64,000 nucleotides of DNA. Origin: Marivirga arenosa (GTDB taxonomy: Bacteria > Bacteroidota > Bacteroidia > Cytophagales > Cyclobacteriaceae). Positions 9,144 to 18,741 of this stretch are shown in pieces. The notes below the pieces were generated by a model. The model saw nothing but the letters and a program-made list of their open reading frames with translations. It made no database searches and was not told the DNA's origin. Numbering within the stretch: position 1 is the stretch's first letter; the number at the start of each line of letters is the position of its first letter. The stretch lies in NCBI RefSeq assembly GCF_030503895.2, contig NZ_CP129970.2:1180001-1244000 (forward strand), given 5' to 3'. The translations under genes were made by a program, and so were the position numbers.

Positions 9144-10649
9144 TTATCTGATGAATAACAACCAGACTAATAGTAATAATGGAAGTAGGAAAGGGATTGA
9201 ATATCTGATGATATAGCCAAAGAAAGATGGCATTTTGATACCCACTTGTTCTGCTATTGACTTCACCATAAAGTTGGGTCCATTTCCAATATAGGTCATA
9301 GCTCCAAAGAATACCGCAGCTATTGAAATAGCAGTTAAATCCATTACAGAATCATAATAAACTCCACCATTTGCAAATTGAGTAACCTCTGCTAATACAG
9401 AAATACTTCCTCCTTGAGAGGCCATTGCTGCTGCTAGAAAGTTTAAATATGTTGGAGCGTTATCCAAGAAGCCAGAAAGTAATCCTGTACCCCAATAAAG
9501 CGTGTTATGCGTAATTAAAGAAGCACCAGCTTCTGACTTAGCAAAATTACCTACCAAATCTAACGCAGGCATCATCGTTCCAAATATTCCGATGAATATG
9601 AATGCGACTTCTCTGATAGGTTCAAAGCTAAATTCGTTTAAATCATGGACTTTATCTTTAGCGAATTTATAAGATAGATATGTTACGCTCAGCATAATCA
9701 CTTCTCTTATATAAGAAAATTCCTGCCCTTCATAAGTAATACCCGGCACCCAGGAAAATACATTAGGATCAATAAATACAGAAACAATAATTACTGCTAA
9801 CCAAATGAAATTTCTTTTCCCGTTAATAGTAATTTTATTATCGAATACTTCTACCTCATCTTCATCCTGACCTGATTTATTCCTTTTATCAAGGAAATAA
9901 AATGCTATAGCAAGAATAGATAATGCAAATACCCAAGCTGGCCAGTTATGCTCTAAAGTCCAGAAAAATGGCACTCCTTTTAAGAACCCTAAGAAAAGTG
10001 GTGGGTCACCAATTGGAGTTAAAGAACCACCTATATTACTTACCATGAAGATAAAGAAAATAATATGGTAAGCTTTAATTCTATTTTTATTCAACCTAAT
10101 GAATGGCCTTACAAGCAACATAGAAGCACCGGTAGTTCCAATTAAATTAGCTACCACAGCACCAATTAGCAACATAACAATATTCACAATTGGGGTTGAC
10201 TTCTTATTTACTTTGATTACAATTCCACCAGATGCAATGTAAAGTGATGCCAATAAGGAAATGAATTGAAAATATTCGAATGCAGCATGAACAGGACTGT
10301 GATAATTATGAAGAATAAATAAATAATAACTCACTACCAAAACGGCTAAAAGAACGGCAATTTTAGGATAATTTTTATGCCAAAAATGCTCGTAAAATAA
10401 GGGTCCTGTAGCAATCATTAATAGCAATAACACAAATGGAATAACCGTCCATGCTGGAGCTGAATGATGTTCGCCTTCCTCATTTTCTACATTTTCAGAA
10501 TGATTTTCTTGCTCATCATGATCTTGGCTTTGTACCTCAACTGCTGCTTTTGAATTATTTTCAGAAGCGATTGTGGTATTTGGAACAAATAATACCGTGA
10601 AAAATAGAATTAAAAATATTACTGAAATAGAAAATTTCGATGTTCTCAT
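9144..10649 (-). CDS. NhaD-like Na+/H+ antiporter (ion transporter superfamily)
   Basis: Integral membrane protein with an N-terminal hydrophobic segment that may be a signal peptide or first helix. It is followed by an acidic His/Glu-rich loop (about residues 30-62) and then about 11-12 hydrophobic helices. The motif GGSLTPIGDPPLFLG (about residues 206-220) and the late YIGNGPNFMVK stretch are typical of the NhaD/ArsB/CitM superfamily. The 501-residue length is slightly long because of the hydrophilic N-terminal insert. The substrate is inferred from similarity to NhaD-type proteins of Bacteroidota; another anion or cation is possible. Confidence 0.8.
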   Translation of the reverse strand: MRTSKFSISVIFLILFFTVLFVPNTTIASENNSKAAVEVQSQDHDEQENHSENVENEEGEHHSAPAWTVIPFVLLLLMIATGPLFYEHFWHKNYPKIAVLLAVLVVSYYLFILHNYHSPVHAAFEYFQFISLLASLYIASGGIVIKVNKKSTPIVNIVMLLIGAVVANLIGTTGASMLLVRPFIRLNKNRIKAYHIIFFIFMVSNIGGSLTPIGDPPLFLGFLKGVPFFWTLEHNWPAWVFALSILAIAFYFLDKRNKSGQDEDEVEVFDNKITINGKRNFIWLAVIIVSVFIDPNVFSWVPGITYEGQEFSYIREVIMLSVTYLSYKFAKDKVHDLNEFSFEPIREVAFIFIGIFGTMMPALDLVGNFAKSEAGASLITHNTLYWGTGLLSGFLDNAPTYLNFLAAAMASQGGSISVLAEVTQFANGGVYYDSVMDLTAISIAAVFFGAMTYIGNGPNFMVKSIAEQVGIKMPSFFGYIIRYSIPFLLPLLLLVWLLFIR

Positions 10650-10724
10650 GCAAATGATTTTTCAAGAATCCTCAATTTAGGAAGTTTCCAACTAAAAAGC
10701 TTAGCTGGAAAGATTAATAATGTA

Positions 10725-11951
10725 TTAAATTAGCTGACTTAATGCTATTTCAAATGAAGTTTTTGAAATATTAACGCTTGAGTTACTTGCTTCAAAGGTT
10801 TTACGGAGAGCTTTCTCAATTGTTCTGGAAGTATCCTCAAATATTGCCTCATCTGTAATTTCAGCGTCTGCAGTCATTAAGTATGCAAATACTCGAGCCA
10901 TACCACAATTCGCTATAAAATCTGGAATTACAGCCACTTTACTATCGGTAAACTCTGCAATAGGACCAAAGAAAATTTCTTTGTCTGCAAATGGAACATT
11001 AGCCCCAGCTGCAATTACTTCTAATTTCGAAGCAATCATCTCCTCCACTTGCTCTTTACTTATCAAACGAGAAGCTGCTGCAGGAATAAAAACTTCTGCT
11101 TCAAGCGACCAAATCTTTTTATTGATCTCATCAAATGGAATAATATCCTCAGATATTAGTTCATTTCCATTTCGGTTAATAAATAAATCGGTTAACTCTT
11201 CAAGTGTGAATCCATCTTGATTAATTAATCCACCATTTCGATCAATTATACCTACAATTTTAACTCCAGCTTGTGCTAAGAAATAAGCTGCAGAAGCTCC
11301 AACATTACCCCAACCTTGAATAACTGCTCTTTTCTTATGAAGTTTACCTCCCCAAATATTATAATAGTGCTCAACTGATTTTGCAACACCAAAACCCGTT
11401 ACCATATCGGCTACGGTGTATTTTCTTTTGATATCAGGACTATAATTAGGTGCTTCAATCACCTTGATTACTCCTTGTCTCAACTGACCTAACTTCTTTA
11501 TTTTTTCGGGTTCAGTAGCGTTGTAATGACCATTTACAACCCCTTCTTGAGGGTGCCACAAACCATATTCCTCTGTGATTGGAATTACTTCATGAATTTC
11601 ATCTACATTCAAATCACCCCCTGTACCGTAGTAATTTTTTAATAATGGATAAACTGCTTTATACCATCTTTCTAATACTCCTTTTTTACGCGGATCAGAT
11701 GGGTCAAAATTGATACCTGATTTTGCACCACCTATTTCTGGACCTGAAACAGTAAATTTCACTTCCATAGTTTTGGCTAATGATTCCACCTCATGTTTAT
11801 CCAGTCCAGGACGCATTCTTGTTCCTCCTCCAGCAGCACCACCTCTAAGTGAATTGATTACAACCCAACCCTCTGCTTCAGTTTCAGAATCTTTCCATTC
11901 AAATACTACTTCAGGTCGTTTATTCTCAAATTTCTCTAAGAGTTCTTTCAT
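10725..11951 (-). CDS. Glu/Leu/Phe/Val family NAD(P)-dependent dehydrogenase
   Basis: Oxidative deamination of an amino acid, or the reverse. Features are a glycine-rich GGAAGGGTRMRPG loop (about residues 37-49), GAKSGINFDPSDP containing the catalytic-region Lys (about 95-107), GTGGDLNVDE (about 130-139), and a Rossmann domain with GWGNVGASAAYFLAQAG (about 213-229). The length of 408 residues fits. Whether the substrate is glutamate or a branched-chain amino acid cannot be decided from the sequence. It is transcribed alone, with no clear TAnnTTTG element upstream. Confidence 0.88.
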   Translation of the reverse strand: MKELLEKFENKRPEVVFEWKDSETEAEGWVVINSLRGGAAGGGTRMRPGLDKHEVESLAKTMEVKFTVSGPEIGGAKSGINFDPSDPRKKGVLERWYKAVYPLLKNYYGTGGDLNVDEIHEVIPITEEYGLWHPQEGVVNGHYNATEPEKIKKLGQLRQGVIKVIEAPNYSPDIKRKYTVADMVTGFGVAKSVEHYYNIWGGKLHKKRAVIQGWGNVGASAAYFLAQAGVKIVGIIDRNGGLINQDGFTLEELTDLFINRNGNELISEDIIPFDEINKKIWSLEAEVFIPAAASRLISKEQVEEMIASKLEVIAAGANVPFADKEIFFGPIAEFTDSKVAVIPDFIANCGMARVFAYLMTADAEITDEAIFEDTSRTIEKALRKTFEASNSSVNISKTSFEIALSQLI

Positions 11952-12037
11952 ATTTTTTCAATTTTAGTCGTTCCGTAAAAAATAAGATGAAATTATTCAT
12001 CTGAGTATCTAAAAGGCCAAAACTACAAAAATTAATT

Positions 12038-13114
12038 TCAAAAACGGCCTAGCTTTTGACCAGATATACTATTAATGTGAGCACCGGTAACTGAGGAAAA
12101 AGTATTGTATTCATTTCTCACATTTAAAACTCCTAAAAATGCAAAAATCAATGCTTCCTTATAATTTTTGATTTCAGTAGTGGTCAATTCGATTCTATAT
12201 TCACTCCCCAATTTTTCAGTTAAACTTTTGATTAGATATTGATTAAAAGCCCCACCACCGGTAAATAGAATAGCCCCTTCTTTCTTACTTTGTTTAACAG
12301 ATTTGCTAATCTGAAAAGCAATATGTTCAACTGCAGTTGCTAACATATCCTCAATTGAATACCGATTCGAGTCGATTTTACTTAAAATCTCTGGTTCCAA
12401 CTGCTCAATGCCTAGGCTTTTTGGTGGCTTCTGATTCAGAAAACTAAAACTATTCCATTGGTTCAAAAGAGTCTCTTTTAATTCACCTTTTTGAGCTAGA
12501 GCACCGTCCTTATCAAATTCTAAGTTTTTAAACTGAGCTAAGCGGTTCAGTAAAATATTACAAATGCATATATCATAAGCAATTCTATCACCATTCGAAT
12601 CTTCAAAGGATAAATTCGCTATCCCACCTAAATTGATACAAATATCATAATCTGAAAATAATAATTGGTCTCCTATAGGTACTAGTGGCGCCCCTTGCCC
12701 GCCATTTGCAATATCTAATGTTCTAAAATCAGAAATAACAGGAAGTTTAGTAATGCTATGTAGAAAATTCGCATTCCCAATTTGAACTGTTAGGTCATTT
12801 GCTGGGTCATGAAAAACAGTATGACCATGAGAAGCAATAAAGTCAACCTGATGATTATTTCTATTTATAAAGCTATGAACAGTATCACCGAAATATTTCC
12901 CTAATTCAACATCTAAATAATGTAGATCTAAAGCTGACATTTCAATTGATTTTTTTAATTTATTTTTAAGTTCAATAGGATAACCTACAGTTTCACAATC
13001 AATTATTGACCAGTTCCATTTGCCAGCTTCAGAAATATCAAATCGACAAAAAGTAATATCCAATCCATCAAGAGAAGTTCCAGACATTAAGCCAATCACT
13101 TTATAAGTATGCAT
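12038..13114 (-). CDS. anmK: Anhydro-N-acetylmuramic acid kinase
   Basis: Peptidoglycan recycling enzyme that cleaves and phosphorylates 1,6-anhydro-MurNAc to MurNAc-6-phosphate. The N-terminal GLMSGTSLDGLD (residues 8-19) is diagnostic. Further ASKHA-fold elements are SHGHTVFHDP (about 94-103), GGIANLS and FTGGGAFN. At 358 residues it is normal size. It is divergent from coaX with 41 bp between the start codons, so the two promoters must overlap. Confidence 0.95.
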   Translation of the reverse strand: MHTYKVIGLMSGTSLDGLDITFCRFDISEAGKWNWSIIDCETVGYPIELKNKLKKSIEMSALDLHYLDVELGKYFGDTVHSFINRNNHQVDFIASHGHTVFHDPANDLTVQIGNANFLHSITKLPVISDFRTLDIANGGQGAPLVPIGDQLLFSDYDICINLGGIANLSFEDSNGDRIAYDICICNILLNRLAQFKNLEFDKDGALAQKGELKETLLNQWNSFSFLNQKPPKSLGIEQLEPEILSKIDSNRYSIEDMLATAVEHIAFQISKSVKQSKKEGAILFTGGGAFNQYLIKSLTEKLGSEYRIELTTTEIKNYKEALIFAFLGVLNVRNEYNTFSSVTGAHINSISGQKLGRF

Positions 13115-13155
13115 TTGAGTAATTTTAATTAATTTTAGAACTGAAAAACGAATTT

Positions 13156-13872
13156 ATGAACTTAGTCATTGACGTAGGTAATACTAAAATCAAGTTAGGT
13201 TTTTTTAATGAAGAGAAGTTAAAAGAAGTTAAAATTTTTGATCAACTGTCAGATGTTAAAACTTTTATAAAAACCTATTCGCTAGATAATGTCATCATTT
13301 CAAGTGTAAGAATCTCATATGAAGAAATTTTGAATGAAATTGAAATCAATCAAAACCCTATTCTACTTGATTATAAAACGGCTTTACCTTTTGAAAATCT
13401 ATATAAATCCGAAACCATTGGTTTAGATAGAATTGCCGCAGTTGCTGGTGCTCAAGCATTGTATCCTGATCATAATATTATAGTAATCGACTTAGGTACT
13501 TGCATAACCTATGAAGTTCTGGAAAATGGAAAAAAATATTACGGAGGTGCTATTTCGCCAGGATTATTCATGAGATTTCAGAGTATGCATAATTTTACAG
13601 CACGTTTACCGTTGGTAAAGCCTGAAAGCAATTTCAACTTCATAGCCGACAATACTATTGAGGCCATGCAAAGTGGAGTTGCTTTCGGAATTCAGGCAGA
13701 GATAGACACTTACATTCAAGAAGTTAAAAGAAAATATTCACCGCTTACGTCAATAATTACCGGTGGAGATGCAAAATTCTTTGAAACTAAATTAAAAGAG
13801 CCCATCTTTGCAATCCCTGAATTAGTTTTAGTGGGTTTAAATGCAATTTTAAGATATAATGCGTCAATTTAA
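13156..13872 (+). CDS. coaX: Type III pantothenate kinase
   Basis: First step of coenzyme A synthesis: phosphorylates pantothenate. ASKHA-fold motifs are DVGNTKIKLG (residues 5-14), GLDRIAAVAGAQ (about 94-105), IDLGTCITYE (about 116-125), GGAISPGL (about 134-141) and TGGDAKFF. The length of 238 residues is normal. It overlaps the next gene by 14 bp in a different frame, which suggests translational coupling to the outer-membrane protein gene that follows. Confidence 0.95.
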   Translation: MNLVIDVGNTKIKLGFFNEEKLKEVKIFDQLSDVKTFIKTYSLDNVIISSVRISYEEILNEIEINQNPILLDYKTALPFENLYKSETIGLDRIAAVAGAQALYPDHNIIVIDLGTCITYEVLENGKKYYGGAISPGLFMRFQSMHNFTARLPLVKPESNFNFIADNTIEAMQSGVAFGIQAEIDTYIQEVKRKYSPLTSIITGGDAKFFETKLKEPIFAIPELVLVGLNAILRYNASI

Positions 13873-15154
13873 AACCGGTTTATTAGCCAGTATTTTTTCC
13901 GTAATATTTGTATCATCATCATTTTCTCAGGATTTGGTTTCACCATATTCGGCTTATGGTGTTGGTCTGGTTTCTGAAAAAGGATATGTTGCTAACAATG
14001 GAATGGGCAATGCAGGAATTGCATATCAAAGCCCTTGGTTTATCCCAGTGTTAAACCCAGCACTATTAGGGGGGCAACAATTCACCTCATTTGAAGCTGG
14101 ATTAAATATCTCTCAAAATAATATAAGTGATGAAGCTACAAGATTTACCCAAATCAATGGTGGATTAAAATATGCTACATTGGCTTTTCCTATTATACCA
14201 GGTAAATATGCAATTTCAGTAGCTTTAAGACCTCTTTCATCCAAAAACTATGAGATTAAAAGGAATAGTTCTAATCAAATTACTGATCCTCAAGCAAGCC
14301 TTTCAAGATTTAAAGGTGAGGGTACAATATCACAATTGAGTCTAGCTAATGGGTGGAACATAACTAAAAATATTGCGATTGGTGCTGAGGCCAACTATAA
14401 TTTTGGAAAACTAACAGACAGAACCATTTATCAAGATATCATAAATGAAGGTGATACCTTAAGAGTTCCCTATTTAGTATCAGCTGAATACACCGATAAT
14501 TTCTCTGATTTCTCATTTACATTAGGAACTAACTTTAGAACCAAAATTGGTGAGAACTATTTATCATTTGGGGCTACTTATGATGTGCAAGCTAACTTAA
14601 ATACAAATAGAAATACATTTTTACAGATATTAAGCCTGCAAGAGGTTCCATTACGGAATGAAGAAAATGAAAACGCATTTTTAGAAAATGATATTGAAGG
14701 TACTACTGTATTACCTCAAAAAATAGGGGTAGGCTTAAGCTATATTAAGTTAACAGCATGGGCTATATCAGCTGATTTCTCTTATCAAGATTGGTCTGAC
14801 TACAGCAGTTTTGGTATAGCTGACAACAACTTTGGCGAGCAAATGGAATTAAAAATTGGTGGTGAGTTCACCCCCGATGTAAAATCTGGCACAAAGTATT
14901 ATGAAAGAGTAACTTACAGGGCAGGCCTTAACATTTCTAATGGTCCGCTAGTTATAAACAACACTTCAATTAATTCATTTGGCATAACTTTTGGTTCCTC
15001 ATTACCTATAAACAATCTTTCAAACGTAAATCTAGCGTTTGAAGTAGGACAAAGAGGAACACTTTTGAACAACTTAGTTCAAGAGAATTATTTGAATTTA
15101 AATTTGAGTTTTACTTTTAACGATAGATGGTTTTTAAGAAGACAGTTTGATTAA
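13859..15154 (+). CDS. Predicted outer-membrane beta-barrel protein
   Basis: Function not recognised. A signal peptide is clear (about residues 1-23, cleavage after SSSFSQ). The rest consists of alternating hydrophobic/polar stretches rich in Tyr, Asn, Gly and Ser, and it ends in an aromatic-rich strand (FNDRWFLRRQFD), as expected for a beta-barrel. The early AYGVGLVSEKGYVANNGMGNAGIA resembles the start of Bacteroidota PorV/FadL-like outer-membrane proteins. The start overlaps coaX by 14 bp and the stop is 12 bp before a TPR gene. A role in lipid or LPS transport is only a guess from the neighbours. Confidence 0.7.
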   Translation: MRQFKTGLLASIFSVIFVSSSFSQDLVSPYSAYGVGLVSEKGYVANNGMGNAGIAYQSPWFIPVLNPALLGGQQFTSFEAGLNISQNNISDEATRFTQINGGLKYATLAFPIIPGKYAISVALRPLSSKNYEIKRNSSNQITDPQASLSRFKGEGTISQLSLANGWNITKNIAIGAEANYNFGKLTDRTIYQDIINEGDTLRVPYLVSAEYTDNFSDFSFTLGTNFRTKIGENYLSFGATYDVQANLNTNRNTFLQILSLQEVPLRNEENENAFLENDIEGTTVLPQKIGVGLSYIKLTAWAISADFSYQDWSDYSSFGIADNNFGEQMELKIGGEFTPDVKSGTKYYERVTYRAGLNISNGPLVINNTSINSFGITFGSSLPINNLSNVNLAFEVGQRGTLLNNLVQENYLNLNLSFTFNDRWFLRRQFD

Positions 15155-15166
15155 ATTTTAAGAAAG

Positions 15167-16471
15167 ATGAAAAGAATTCTATTAACATTAGCATTTTTAA
15201 TAGGTGCGCAAGCAGTTATGCTTGGACAGGACGGTTGGAATTGGCCTGAGGACCCAGATAAGAAAAATAAAGCAATGGAGAAAAATGCGCTTTATTCTGA
15301 TATGTTAACAGCAGAAAAATATGAAGCTGCTAAAGCACCTTTAGATTGGTTATTAAAAGAAACTCCAGACCTCAACCCTTCTATTTACATTCAGGGAGTT
15401 AAAGTTTATGAGAACTTAGCTGAAACCACAACGGGTCAAAGACAAAAGAACATTCAGGATTCTGTTGTACTGCTTTATGATTTAAGAATGAAGTATTTCA
15501 ACGATGTTGAGAATGTTACCAACAGAAAAGCGAATGATGCTTATAATGTATGGAAAGATAGAAAAGATAAATACGAAGAGCTTTACAAAATTGAGAAAGA
15601 AGCAATCGAAATGTTAGGAGCAAAAAGTTTCTCTTCTAACACTATATACTATATGGATGCAGCCAGAAGATATAAATTAACTGGTGGTGATCTTACTGAC
15701 TTGGATATTATTGCAATATATGATCAAGTTCAAGATATCTTAGATCAGATGTTAGCGGATGGTGAGAGCGCGCAAAAAATCCAAAAAGCTAGAGACTATA
15801 TTGAAAAACTATTCAACGCATCTGTCACTATCGATTGTAACATCATAGACACCAAGCTTTATCCTAAGTTTGTTGAAGATGGTAAGCAGTTAGAAGATGC
15901 TGAGAGAATTGTAAAATTTGCCTTAGCAGGTGGATGTACCAGTTCTGATTCTTTTATTGATGCAGCAAAAATTGTTCAAGCAAATACTCCTGAATTCGGA
16001 TTATCTAGAATGATTGCTTTAAAATCTAAAGCTAGTGGTGATATGGAGGAAGCTGAGAAATACTTCCAAGAGGCTTTGAAATATTCAGAAGACAACATCA
16101 AAAAAGCTGATGTATATCTTGAATTATCAGATTTAGCTTCTAAAAGTGGTAATAAATCAAAAGCAAGAGGCTACGCTTATGATGCATTAGATGCTGATCC
16201 TTCAAGAAAAGAAGCCTACACATTAATCGGTGACCTTTATTTAAAAAGTTTCACTGATTGTAAAGGTGGACAGGATGTAGTGAAAGATAGAGCGGTATAT
16301 ATTGCAGCTTACAAAATGTATCAATTGGGTGGAGATGCAAATAGAATGAATGTTGCCAAAGAGCAATTTCCATCAAAAGAAGATATATTTAACTATAATT
16401 ATTCAGTTGGACAAGAGGTGTCTGTTGGATGTTGGATAGGTGAAACTGTTCAAGTTCAAACCAGAGACTAA
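15167..16471 (+). CDS. Periplasmic tetratricopeptide-repeat protein
   Basis: Function unknown. A signal peptide (about 1-20, ending MLGQ) is followed by helical repeats. Clear TPR-like units appear at about residues 286-350 (ASGDMEEAEKYFQEALKYS, then ARGYAYDALDADPSRKEAY). The C-terminal part has paired cysteines (CKGG, VGCW). It sits 12 bp after the barrel gene and ends in a strong terminator, so coaX, barrel and TPR genes form one unit. TPR scaffold plus barrel suggests an envelope assembly role, but nothing direct shows this. Confidence 0.75.
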   Translation: MKRILLTLAFLIGAQAVMLGQDGWNWPEDPDKKNKAMEKNALYSDMLTAEKYEAAKAPLDWLLKETPDLNPSIYIQGVKVYENLAETTTGQRQKNIQDSVVLLYDLRMKYFNDVENVTNRKANDAYNVWKDRKDKYEELYKIEKEAIEMLGAKSFSSNTIYYMDAARRYKLTGGDLTDLDIIAIYDQVQDILDQMLADGESAQKIQKARDYIEKLFNASVTIDCNIIDTKLYPKFVEDGKQLEDAERIVKFALAGGCTSSDSFIDAAKIVQANTPEFGLSRMIALKSKASGDMEEAEKYFQEALKYSEDNIKKADVYLELSDLASKSGNKSKARGYAYDALDADPSRKEAYTLIGDLYLKSFTDCKGGQDVVKDRAVYIAAYKMYQLGGDANRMNVAKEQFPSKEDIFNYNYSVGQEVSVGCWIGETVQVQTRD

Positions 16472-16490
16472 TACATAAATAAAATCATTA

Positions 16491-16528
16491 AAAGCGGTCT
16501 TGAATTCTAAATCATGACCGCTTTTTTT
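16491..16528 (+). terminator. Terminator after the coaX-barrel-TPR unit
   Basis: The stem AAAGCGGTC/GACCGCTTT has a loop of about 16 nt and ends in a T-run. The last T of the run is the first base of the -7 element of lptC, so the terminator and the next promoter are fused. Confidence 0.8.
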
Positions 16529-16535
16529 ATTTTTG
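16528..16535 (+). promoter_or_regulatory. Bacteroidota -7 element directly before lptC
   Basis: TATTTTTG fits TAnnTTTG and ends 4 bp before the lptC ATG at 16540. A TTG at 16500-16502 lies 25 bp upstream, a little beyond the usual 17-23 bp. Predicts an mRNA with almost no leader. Confidence 0.55.
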
Positions 16536-16539
16536 CCCT

Positions 16540-17133
16540 ATGAAACATTTTTTCATTTTATTATTAATTTTATTGAGTTTTGCCTGCGGATCAGGGCTTC
16601 AAGAGAATAAAAGCTTTGAAGAATACTCTGGACCTATCATGGAAGCTGACTCAGTGGAAATATTATATTCCGATTCTGCTAAAGTAAGAGTAATTGTAAA
16701 AGCTTCTAAGCAATATGATTATGAAAATGGGGATAGGGAATTCCCTAATGATATTTTTATTGAATTTTATGAGCCAGATGGGACCTTATCCTCAACTCTT
16801 GAAGCAAATTCTGCCTATCATACAAAAGAGACTGATATCTATAAAGCAGAAGGAGACGTTGAAGTTATAGGGTATATTGAGCCTCGAAAGTTAAATTCTG
16901 AAGAATTATTCTGGGAGCCGCAAAAGGAAGAAATTTATACTGAAAAGTTTGTAAGAATTCAGTCTGAAGATCAAATTTCAACCGGTACTGGTTTAAGAGC
17001 TAAACAAGATTTCTCAAGTTATCGTATTTTAAATCCTAGTGGTACTATCTACTTAGACGAACAAGAAACGGATTCGATAGACAATGACAATCAAGAAGAA
17101 GTTAAAACTGAGGAAGTTCAAATAAACAGCTAG
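16540..17133 (+). CDS. lptC: LPS export protein LptC-like lipoprotein
   Basis: Periplasmic component of the Lpt bridge that carries lipopolysaccharide from the inner-membrane ABC transporter towards the outer membrane. The N-terminus has a lipobox (LLSFAC, Cys near residue 16), so it is probably a lipoprotein. The OstA-like beta fold follows: repeats such as TLEANSAYHTKETDIYKAEG and a terminal SGTIYLDE. The C-terminal tail is acidic. The 197-residue size fits LptC. Genes for a small membrane protein and a CNNM protein follow closely. Confidence 0.85.
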   Translation: MKHFFILLLILLSFACGSGLQENKSFEEYSGPIMEADSVEILYSDSAKVRVIVKASKQYDYENGDREFPNDIFIEFYEPDGTLSSTLEANSAYHTKETDIYKAEGDVEVIGYIEPRKLNSEELFWEPQKEEIYTEKFVRIQSEDQISTGTGLRAKQDFSSYRILNPSGTIYLDEQETDSIDNDNQEEVKTEEVQINS

Positions 17134-17167
17134 ATGATTCTCAACCACTTCCGAAAAAGAAAAATCT

Positions 17168-17377
17168 ATGAGTCCAAAGCAAAATAAACAAGAAACTGAT
17201 AATAAAGGACCTAAGCCAAATTTCATTATTGTGGGATTAGCTTTTGCACTTTTTGTTATTGGTATTCATCAATCTTTAACCGTAGGCTTTGAATATTCCT
17301 ATTGGATTTTTATGTTATCCATAAGTCTGTTACTTTTACAAAGATACCTCAGACAAAAAAAGAAAACTGAGGGTTAG
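17168..17377 (+). CDS. Small two-helix membrane protein
   Basis: This 69-residue protein has a polar N-terminus (about 20 residues), then two hydrophobic segments (about 21-39 and 45-60), and a basic Lys-rich C-terminus. No recognised domain. It lies 34 bp after lptC and 12 bp before the CNNM gene, which supports it as a real member of the operon. Confidence 0.65.
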   Translation: MSPKQNKQETDNKGPKPNFIIVGLAFALFVIGIHQSLTVGFEYSYWIFMLSISLLLLQRYLRQKKKTEG

Positions 17378-17389
17378 TTCTAATTTAAT

Positions 17390-18664
17390 ATGGAGAGCAG
17401 TTATCTTATTTACATCATTATTTCGTTACTCTTTTCTGCATTTTTTTCCGGAATTGAAATAGCTTTCATTTCTTCCAATAAACTGCATATTGAATTACAG
17501 AGCCAGCAAGGAATAATTTCCGGTAAAATATTATCGAAATTTATTGAAAGGCCTTCCTCATTTATAGGAACTACCTTAATCGGAAACACCATTTCATTGG
17601 TTGTATATGGTATTTATATGGCTAAAATGATTGAACCTTTTTTAGTAGGCAATCTGCCACTATTTTTTCAAAATGATGTTTTCATTCTTCTAGCTCAAAC
17701 GGTTATATCTACAATCTTTGTACTATTTGTAGCTGAATTTACGCCTAAAAGCATATTCTTATTAAACCCCAATGGCTTATTATCCTTTTTTGCTTTGCCA
17801 TTATGGTTGATTTACTACATCACTTACCCTATTGTATTTTTCATAGTAAACCTATCAAAGATCTTTATAAAATATGTTTTAAGATTAAAATACGAAGAAG
17901 ACAAACCTGTATTCGGACTTACTGATTTAGATCATTTCGTTAAAAATACTGTTCAGCTCGACCATCAGGAAAGTAAAGTTGAGCTTGATAAGAAAATTTT
18001 TAATAATGCCTTAGAATTTAAAACCATAAAGGTCAGAGAGTGTATGATTCCTAGAACTGAGGTGGTTGCTGTTGATATTGAAGACTCTATTGAAGAATTA
18101 AAAGAGGCATTTACCGAAAGCGGGCATTCAAAAGTATTGATTTATAAAGAATCGATTGACGATGTAATTGGATACTGCCACTCCTTAGCGTTATTCAAAA
18201 AACCGGGTGATATAAAGGAGATTCTAACTCCAATTATTATTGTACCTGAAACTATGCCAGCAAATGAATTAATGATTCAATTTATCCAGGAACACAAAAG
18301 CTTAGCATTGGTAGTGGATGAATTTGGTGGAACTTCGGGTATCGTAAGTTTGGAAGACATAATTGAAGAAATTTTTGGTGAAATACAAGATGAGCATGAT
18401 GACGAAGATCTTGTGGAAGAAAAAGTATCCGCGAACACCTTCATTTTCAGTGCCCGCCTAGAAATTGACTACATAAATGATAAATATGCATTAGGCATTC
18501 CAGAAGGTGACTATGATACTTTAGGTGGCTTTATTTTATCAATTACAGAGAATTTCCCTATCCTAAAAGAAGAAGTTAGCAGCCCTCCTTTTCGATTTAT
18601 AATCGAAAGTATGGAAGAAAACAGAATTAATCTTGTAAAACTAATCATCATTAACCCAGAATAA
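17390..18664 (+). CDS. CNNM/CBS-domain transporter (HlyC/CorC family)
   Basis: Membrane protein with an N-terminal DUF21 (CNNM) domain of about four helices (residues 1-165). Two CBS domains follow (about 210-330), starting after VRECMIPRTEVV and including VVDEFGGTSGIVSLEDIIEEIFGEI, and then a C-terminal CorC/HlyC domain. The family is linked to Mg2+ homeostasis. At 424 residues it is full length. It is not obviously GldE, the gliding protein of the same fold. Downstream of lptC and upstream of the PpiD-like gene. Confidence 0.88.
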   Translation: MESSYLIYIIISLLFSAFFSGIEIAFISSNKLHIELQSQQGIISGKILSKFIERPSSFIGTTLIGNTISLVVYGIYMAKMIEPFLVGNLPLFFQNDVFILLAQTVISTIFVLFVAEFTPKSIFLLNPNGLLSFFALPLWLIYYITYPIVFFIVNLSKIFIKYVLRLKYEEDKPVFGLTDLDHFVKNTVQLDHQESKVELDKKIFNNALEFKTIKVRECMIPRTEVVAVDIEDSIEELKEAFTESGHSKVLIYKESIDDVIGYCHSLALFKKPGDIKEILTPIIIVPETMPANELMIQFIQEHKSLALVVDEFGGTSGIVSLEDIIEEIFGEIQDEHDDEDLVEEKVSANTFIFSARLEIDYINDKYALGIPEGDYDTLGGFILSITENFPILKEEVSSPPFRFIIESMEENRINLVKLIIINPE

Positions 18665-18741
18665 GCAAAAAGTAATAAATGGAATCACTTTGATATTAAT
18701 CATTTATACTATTATTTTGCGGTTCTTTGAAATAAACAAAC

